Below, one piece after another: positions 60,491-64,000 of a stretch of 64,000 bases of DNA. Position 1 is the first letter of the stretch, and every line of letters starts with the position of its first letter. A program made the position numbers and the translations under genes. Source of the stretch: Pseudomonas neuropathica (GTDB lineage: Bacteria; Pseudomonadota; Gammaproteobacteria; Pseudomonadales; Pseudomonadaceae); the NCBI RefSeq assembly GCF_015461835.1, contig NZ_JACOPX010000003.1, forward strand, positions 310,001 to 374,000, in the 5' to 3' direction. Under the pieces are notes generated by a model that was given only the letters and a program-made list of their open reading frames with translations, ran no database searches and was not told the origin of the DNA.

Positions 60491-61165
60491 ATGTTGATCT
60501 TCAATTGCACCGAAGCCGCCAGCAAGTTTTTCAGCCGTGTTCACAAAGGCAAAAAGATTACGCCGGTGGACAACAAACCGCCGTCGCCGGCCATCGAAGA
60601 TGACGAAGCCTCCAGTTCCGTAGAGCAGTGGCTAGTCCATGCGATCACAGTGCAACGCAAGCATGTTTTGTTGGTTATCCATGTGAAAACCCGTTACTGC
60701 ATGGTCTTCGCCGACGCGAAAAAGGCTGACACAGAAGGTTTCGTTGCCTGGTTTGCTGATCGTTGGCGTGAAGGATTGATCCGCGATGCGATCAATCACG
60801 GCCTTATGGATTGGGTCGATGGGGGCATCATGCCGGAGCGTATGGAGCAAGTCTGTAGCGACTATAAGTTTTATCGGCGCAGCCATCGCAGTGCACAAAA
60901 ACATATTGATGAAATTGCCTGGTATTTCGAGGGCAATGCAGCCGAGTGGGGTTGTTTGCCACAGAGTGAGCGTGAAGAGATTGGTTTCGATGCCGCGATG
61001 AATGACACGCCCAGAAGCAGCAAAGGCCAGAAAGATACCTACTGGCCGAATGTTGAAATGGTCGCTCACTGGTTGCGTGAGTATTGCGTTGTTGATGAGG
61101 CGGGTATCGAAAGTGCTTTGAAGCGACGTCTGGAGGCGTGGCGAGAAATCAGGGCTTTTCATTAA
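60491..61165 (+). CDS. DUF6933-like hypothetical protein
   Basis: A 224-residue soluble protein. The start MLIFNCTEAASKFFSRV is characteristic of the DUF6933 family. The middle (HAITVQRKHVLLVIHVKTRYCMVFADAKKADTEGFVAWF) looks like mixed alpha/beta, and the C-terminal half is helical. Function unknown. The preceding ATG at 60410 would overlap the exporter's stop as ATGA and add 27 residues; I prefer ATG 60491, where the family begins. Codon use is less GC-rich than neighbouring genes. Confidence 0.7.
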   Translation: MLIFNCTEAASKFFSRVHKGKKITPVDNKPPSPAIEDDEASSSVEQWLVHAITVQRKHVLLVIHVKTRYCMVFADAKKADTEGFVAWFADRWREGLIRDAINHGLMDWVDGGIMPERMEQVCSDYKFYRRSHRSAQKHIDEIAWYFEGNAAEWGCLPQSEREEIGFDAAMNDTPRSSKGQKDTYWPNVEMVAHWLREYCVVDEAGIESALKRRLEAWREIRAFH

Positions 61166-61297
61166 GCGCCCATGTGCAGCCGAAATGTACGGTTGCACTC
61201 GATTCTCTGGCTTGGCATCGCCATAATCCGCCCCGACTTTCTCCTCGCCGGCGTGCAAACCCCAGGCGCGGCCTCCGCCTCTTTCAAGGATCGATCA

Positions 61298-62446
61298 ATG
61301 CTCAAGGGACTGATGCGCCTGGCGCTATATGCTGCGTCGCTGTTCACACTGATTTCCACTGCCCATGCCGAAGATGGCCGGCGCGTATTTACCGGTACGT
61401 TGGGCAAAACGCCGATTGTCGTTGAGCTCGACACCACGCAGCCGGATGAAGTGACTGGCCGTTACTTCTACGAGAAGTATCATCGCGATTTACCTCTCAA
61501 CGGTGGGTTGCAGAACAGCACACTTACTCTGACCGAGGGCAACAATCGCTACAGTGATGACAAGCCGCTGCCGACGCTGAAACTGAAACCCACTGCTGAT
61601 GGCTGGCAGGGCGAGTGGCAAAGTCCGAAGGGCAAGAAGCTGCCGGTGAAACTTGCCGAAGCCAAACTTCCAGCGCCGACATCAACGACTTTGCCTTTCA
61701 TTGCCACACTGCCGAAGAGCGAACCCTACGAATATTTGCGTTTACAGGGACTCAAGCTCAAGCCCGCGAAAACAGAAAGCTTCATGGGTTATAACCTGCA
61801 GTGGTGGGTCGAACCGGATTCGAAAATTTCGTTGTTCAGCGTGGCATCCGGCTACCCGGCGCAAGATCAACTACGCATCAATCAGCTATTGCTTGAGCGA
61901 CTCTGGCGAGAGGTCATTAGCTACCACGCCTGCATGTTGCAAGGTGGCGAAAATGCCGAGCAGTATCAGAGTGTCGCGCCCACGTTCCTGTCGCCGGACG
62001 TGGTCAGCCTGAACATCAATACCGGGTATGACTGTGGTGGCGCGCACCCCGATGTCACTAATTCCCCCGTCAACCTCAATGTTCACACTGGCCAAGACAT
62101 AAAGCTGCAAGACGTGTTGTGGGTTGGAGAGCGCGAGAATACTTCGACTGGAGCAAGCGCCAGCAATCAGAGCGATGTGTTGACGCCGTGGCTGATCAAA
62201 CAATTCACAACGCTGTATCCCAACGAAATGAAAAAACCGGCCGACGGTGATGAGGACAGCTGCGATTACACCGATGAAAATGTCTGGAGCGTTTTGAATT
62301 GGCACTTCACTGCCAAGGGCATTTACTTGGGACCGTACTTTCCGCGCGTACAACGTGGTTGCGATGAACCAGAGTGGTCGATTCTGCCGTACTCCCTCGT
62401 CAAACAACACCCCGGCGCCGTCAACCTGCAACTGCCCCAGGGTTAA
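61298..62446 (+). CDS. Exported hypothetical protein with a DUF3298-like domain
   Basis: A 382-residue protein with a Sec signal peptide (cut after AHA, about residue 24). The first third is beta-rich and low in homology; the C-terminal part (LNINTGYDCGGAHPDVTNSPVNLNVHTGQDIKLQDVLWVGE, about 270-310) resembles the DUF3298/RsiV-like pattern of a Gly-Gly-Ala-His turn followed by GQDIKLQDVL. Periplasmic, function unknown. AAGGATCGATCA gives the ribosome site. It stops 3 bases before the end of the converging zinc-knuckle gene. Confidence 0.75.
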   Translation: MLKGLMRLALYAASLFTLISTAHAEDGRRVFTGTLGKTPIVVELDTTQPDEVTGRYFYEKYHRDLPLNGGLQNSTLTLTEGNNRYSDDKPLPTLKLKPTADGWQGEWQSPKGKKLPVKLAEAKLPAPTSTTLPFIATLPKSEPYEYLRLQGLKLKPAKTESFMGYNLQWWVEPDSKISLFSVASGYPAQDQLRINQLLLERLWREVISYHACMLQGGENAEQYQSVAPTFLSPDVVSLNINTGYDCGGAHPDVTNSPVNLNVHTGQDIKLQDVLWVGERENTSTGASASNQSDVLTPWLIKQFTTLYPNEMKKPADGDEDSCDYTDENVWSVLNWHFTAKGIYLGPYFPRVQRGCDEPEWSILPYSLVKQHPGAVNLQLPQG

Positions 62447-62449
62447 CCG

Positions 62450-63436
62450 TCACTCCAGCCCCGGCGCTTCACGAATAATGAAGTGATCCAGGTTCTCGAT
62501 ATTGGCATTGAAGACCTCGAAAGGCTTTTCGGGGTTCTTCTTGCCGGGCACCTGCTTCAACTCCGGCGTCACCCCATAGAAGAAACAGAACAACGCCTTG
62601 TCGCTATCCGCCGCATGCTTGATCTCTTCCAGAAACGCCTTGCGCTTGCGGTAGTTGTCGATCAGCTTCTTGTTCAGATAAACGCTGACCGGGTATGGCT
62701 TCTTCTTACTGTCCTCGGGCTTCTTGAACCAGACCTTGTCCTCGAAATCGATGCGAAAACTGGCACTGTGGAAGTCCTCAATCTTCTTGATCCGACCCCA
62801 GTAAATCAGCCCCTTGTTGTCCGTCAGATACTCGATCTTCTTGAAGAACGAACTGTACGGCGCCGAATGCTCGCCGACCTTCAACGGCATCCGCTTAAGC
62901 AACTCCTTGTCCGCGAAGTTCGAAACAAAACACTCCACCGGATGCGCAAACACACTGGTCTTGTCCGGCGCCGACTCACGACCCGCCGACTCTTTACCAC
63001 TCTCCGCCGTCACCCGCACCGGATCATCCCGCAACACATCCGCCGCCCCCGCTGGCGCGACAGGCTTGCGCACATACTCACGCCGGGTCAGTAACAACTC
63101 CGATGGAAAGTGTTCCTCACGCCCGTCATCCACCTCGCCATCCGCCGTTTCAACGCCAGACGCTGAAGCCTTCAAACTCACATACGGACAACCCGCCACA
63201 TGCTGCGTAGTGGGCAGATTCTTGAAGTGCGGCGTGCGCACGTAATTCACGTTCTTGGCGTTGAACGTACCCAACTCATTGGAAGCCTCGAACGCCGAAC
63301 GACAGGCATCGTTGGGGCACTGGAAGTGTTCCTTCGCAGAGTCGAACGCCACCGTCTCATCGAAATTGAGATCGCGAACATCATAGATCGACAACTTGTC
63401 GTCGAGGCTGAGGCAGTAGGCGAGATCGAATTTCAT
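62450..63436 (-). CDS. Zinc-knuckle hypothetical protein, 328 aa
   Basis: I do not recognise the whole protein. The N-terminal half has a probable zinc site of the CoiA/treble-clef style: Cys40 and Cys45 (FQCPNDACRS), then His70, His79 and Cys83 (RTPHFKNLPTTQHVAGCPY). A Glu/Asp/Ala-rich linker (about 90-185) precedes a basic, lysine- and aromatic-rich C-terminal half (IYWGRIKKIEDFHSASFRIDFEDKVWFKKPEDSKKKPYPVSVYL) that could be a nucleic-acid-binding fold. The neighbour to the right starts a type IV restriction enzyme, so a role in DNA metabolism or defence is possible but not shown. ATG 63436 with AAGGA 13 bases upstream. Confidence 0.6.
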   Translation of the reverse strand: MKFDLAYCLSLDDKLSIYDVRDLNFDETVAFDSAKEHFQCPNDACRSAFEASNELGTFNAKNVNYVRTPHFKNLPTTQHVAGCPYVSLKASASGVETADGEVDDGREEHFPSELLLTRREYVRKPVAPAGAADVLRDDPVRVTAESGKESAGRESAPDKTSVFAHPVECFVSNFADKELLKRMPLKVGEHSAPYSSFFKKIEYLTDNKGLIYWGRIKKIEDFHSASFRIDFEDKVWFKKPEDSKKKPYPVSVYLNKKLIDNYRKRKAFLEEIKHAADSDKALFCFFYGVTPELKQVPGKKNPEKPFEVFNANIENLDHFIIREAPGLE

Positions 63437-63624
63437 GGTGGGGCTCGGGTCCTTGAGGAGAAGATGGCGCGTTAAGACGAGTAAACGAGTTAGGGGGAGC
63501 ACGCCGATATTAAAGGCAACGCCTAGAAATAGTGGCTCTTTGCTCTGTCATGTATTGAAACCCTTTTGGAGTTTGGCGACTATAGGAATTTTCCTACAGC
63601 CATAGACTACAAAGGGCGGCACTC
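63437..63624. other. AT-rich divergent promoter region at the island edge
   Basis: This 188-base gap separates the zinc-knuckle gene from the restriction gene. GC content falls sharply compared with the core. TTGAAA (63555) and TATAGG (63581) are promoter-like but 20 bases apart, so not an ideal pair. I see no repeat or terminator here. Confidence 0.4.
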
Positions 63625-64000
63625 GTGGTGATCAAAGCGGTCTCGAAGGAACGAATAGGCAGCGCGATGCTGGAGTTTGATCACAAATTTCGGAGTAGGC
63701 CTGAGTGGCAAAGCTGGGAAAAAAACCAATCGCATCGTTATGCCATTAACGCGGGCGGGGTCCTGTATCCAGCGAAGAAAATTGTCTCTTTGGCGACTGG
63801 CATTGCGGTAGGCGATTTTTCGGGTGGGCATCCGACCAACAGTTACCTTAAGAAGCGAGGCTTCACTATTGTGGAGTTACCTCGTGAAGAAGGTGAGCTT
63901 GTGTTGCAGTTCACGCCAGGGGTTGTTTATGACCGAAAAACTGAAATCAATGGGCCGTTCGGTGGTAGTCGACAAAGCGGCATAGCAGCGTCAGCTATCT
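63625..64000 (+). CDS. ScoMcrA-like type IV restriction endonuclease (partial, 5' end only)
   Basis: The first 125 codons are present and run off the window. VLYPAKKIVSLATGIAVGDFSGGHPTNSYLKKRGFTIVEL (46-85) resembles the N-terminal head domain of ScoMcrA-type enzymes, and VVYDRKTEINGPFGGSRQSGIAASA (100-124) is the start of their SRA-like modified-base-recognition domain (usual form Y-R-R-x-L/I-H-x-x-Y-G-G-Q-x-Q-G-G-I). An HNH nuclease domain should follow. These enzymes cut DNA carrying 5-methylcytosine or phosphorothioates. GTG 63625 follows AAAGGGCGG; ATG 63667 is an alternative. The AT-rich upstream region suggests transfer. Confidence 0.65.
   Translation, partial: MVIKAVSKERIGSAMLEFDHKFRSRPEWQSWEKNQSHRYAINAGGVLYPAKKIVSLATGIAVGDFSGGHPTNSYLKKRGFTIVELPREEGELVLQFTPGVVYDRKTEINGPFGGSRQSGIAASAI

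Overview
The window is a gene-dense chromosomal segment of a fluorescent Pseudomonas, most likely of the P. fluorescens group. Three things suggest this: the glucose porin / hexR-zwf-pgl-eda block typical of Pseudomonas, the fadD2-fadD1 pair with phaJ1 and a lysophospholipase beside it, and several families of REP-type intergenic palindromes. There is no rRNA, tRNA, CRISPR array, prophage or insertion sequence that I can see. Coding is GC-rich and mostly continuous.

Layout. 1-6850: glucose uptake and Entner-Doudoroff entry (tail of the sugar ABC ATPase, oprB, hexose-6-phosphate mutarotase, divergent hexR / zwf-pgl-eda). 6958-9651: a protein resembling an intradiol dioxygenase that has lost its metal ligands, a class V aminotransferase, and small conserved proteins. 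9929-15318: fatty-acid block (phaJ1, an alpha/beta hydrolase, fadD2, fadD1). 15670-22558: small stress proteins, a YihY-family protein, a peptide deformylase, a fatty acid desaturase, a cytoplasmic PhnD-like protein, and an ECF sigma factor overlapping a betaine-type binding protein. 23124-28825: a soluble PAS-PAS chemoreceptor-like protein (BdlA type), hypotheticals, an MFS transporter and a PACE efflux protein with its LysR regulator. 29018-32237: gluconate module (gntR, gntK, gntP) with GntR operators. 32414-42697: alaC, a LysE exporter, acetyltransferases, an ECF42-type sigma factor with a DGPF protein, a second LysR-PACE pair, and an SDR/LysR pair. 42822-55955: phosphate and CorA-type transporters, a chemoreceptor, glpQ, a glutamine-amidotransferase-like protein, DUF1003, a second BdlA-like protein and a MASE2-GGDEF diguanylate cyclase. 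56112-62446: regulators, a metallo-hydrolase, a TauE/SafE exporter and exported or hypothetical proteins. 62450-64000: a zinc-knuckle hypothetical and the start of what looks like a ScoMcrA-type (type IV) restriction endonuclease that runs off the right end, possibly the edge of a defence island.

How the parts work together. Glucose crosses the outer membrane through OprB and the inner membrane through the ABC system, and is oxidised through Zwf, Pgl and Eda under HexR. Gluconate enters through GntP, is phosphorylated by GntK and is controlled by GntR. The two halves of the sugar regulon lie about 23 kb apart here. FadD2, FadD1 and PhaJ1 link fatty-acid activation to beta-oxidation or polyhydroxyalkanoate precursors.

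The most striking structural signal is the repeats. At least four families of intergenic palindromes occur. One (the CCCTCACCCTAG family) sits only between converging genes, five loci out of five, and two genes end on stop codons that lie inside a repeat.
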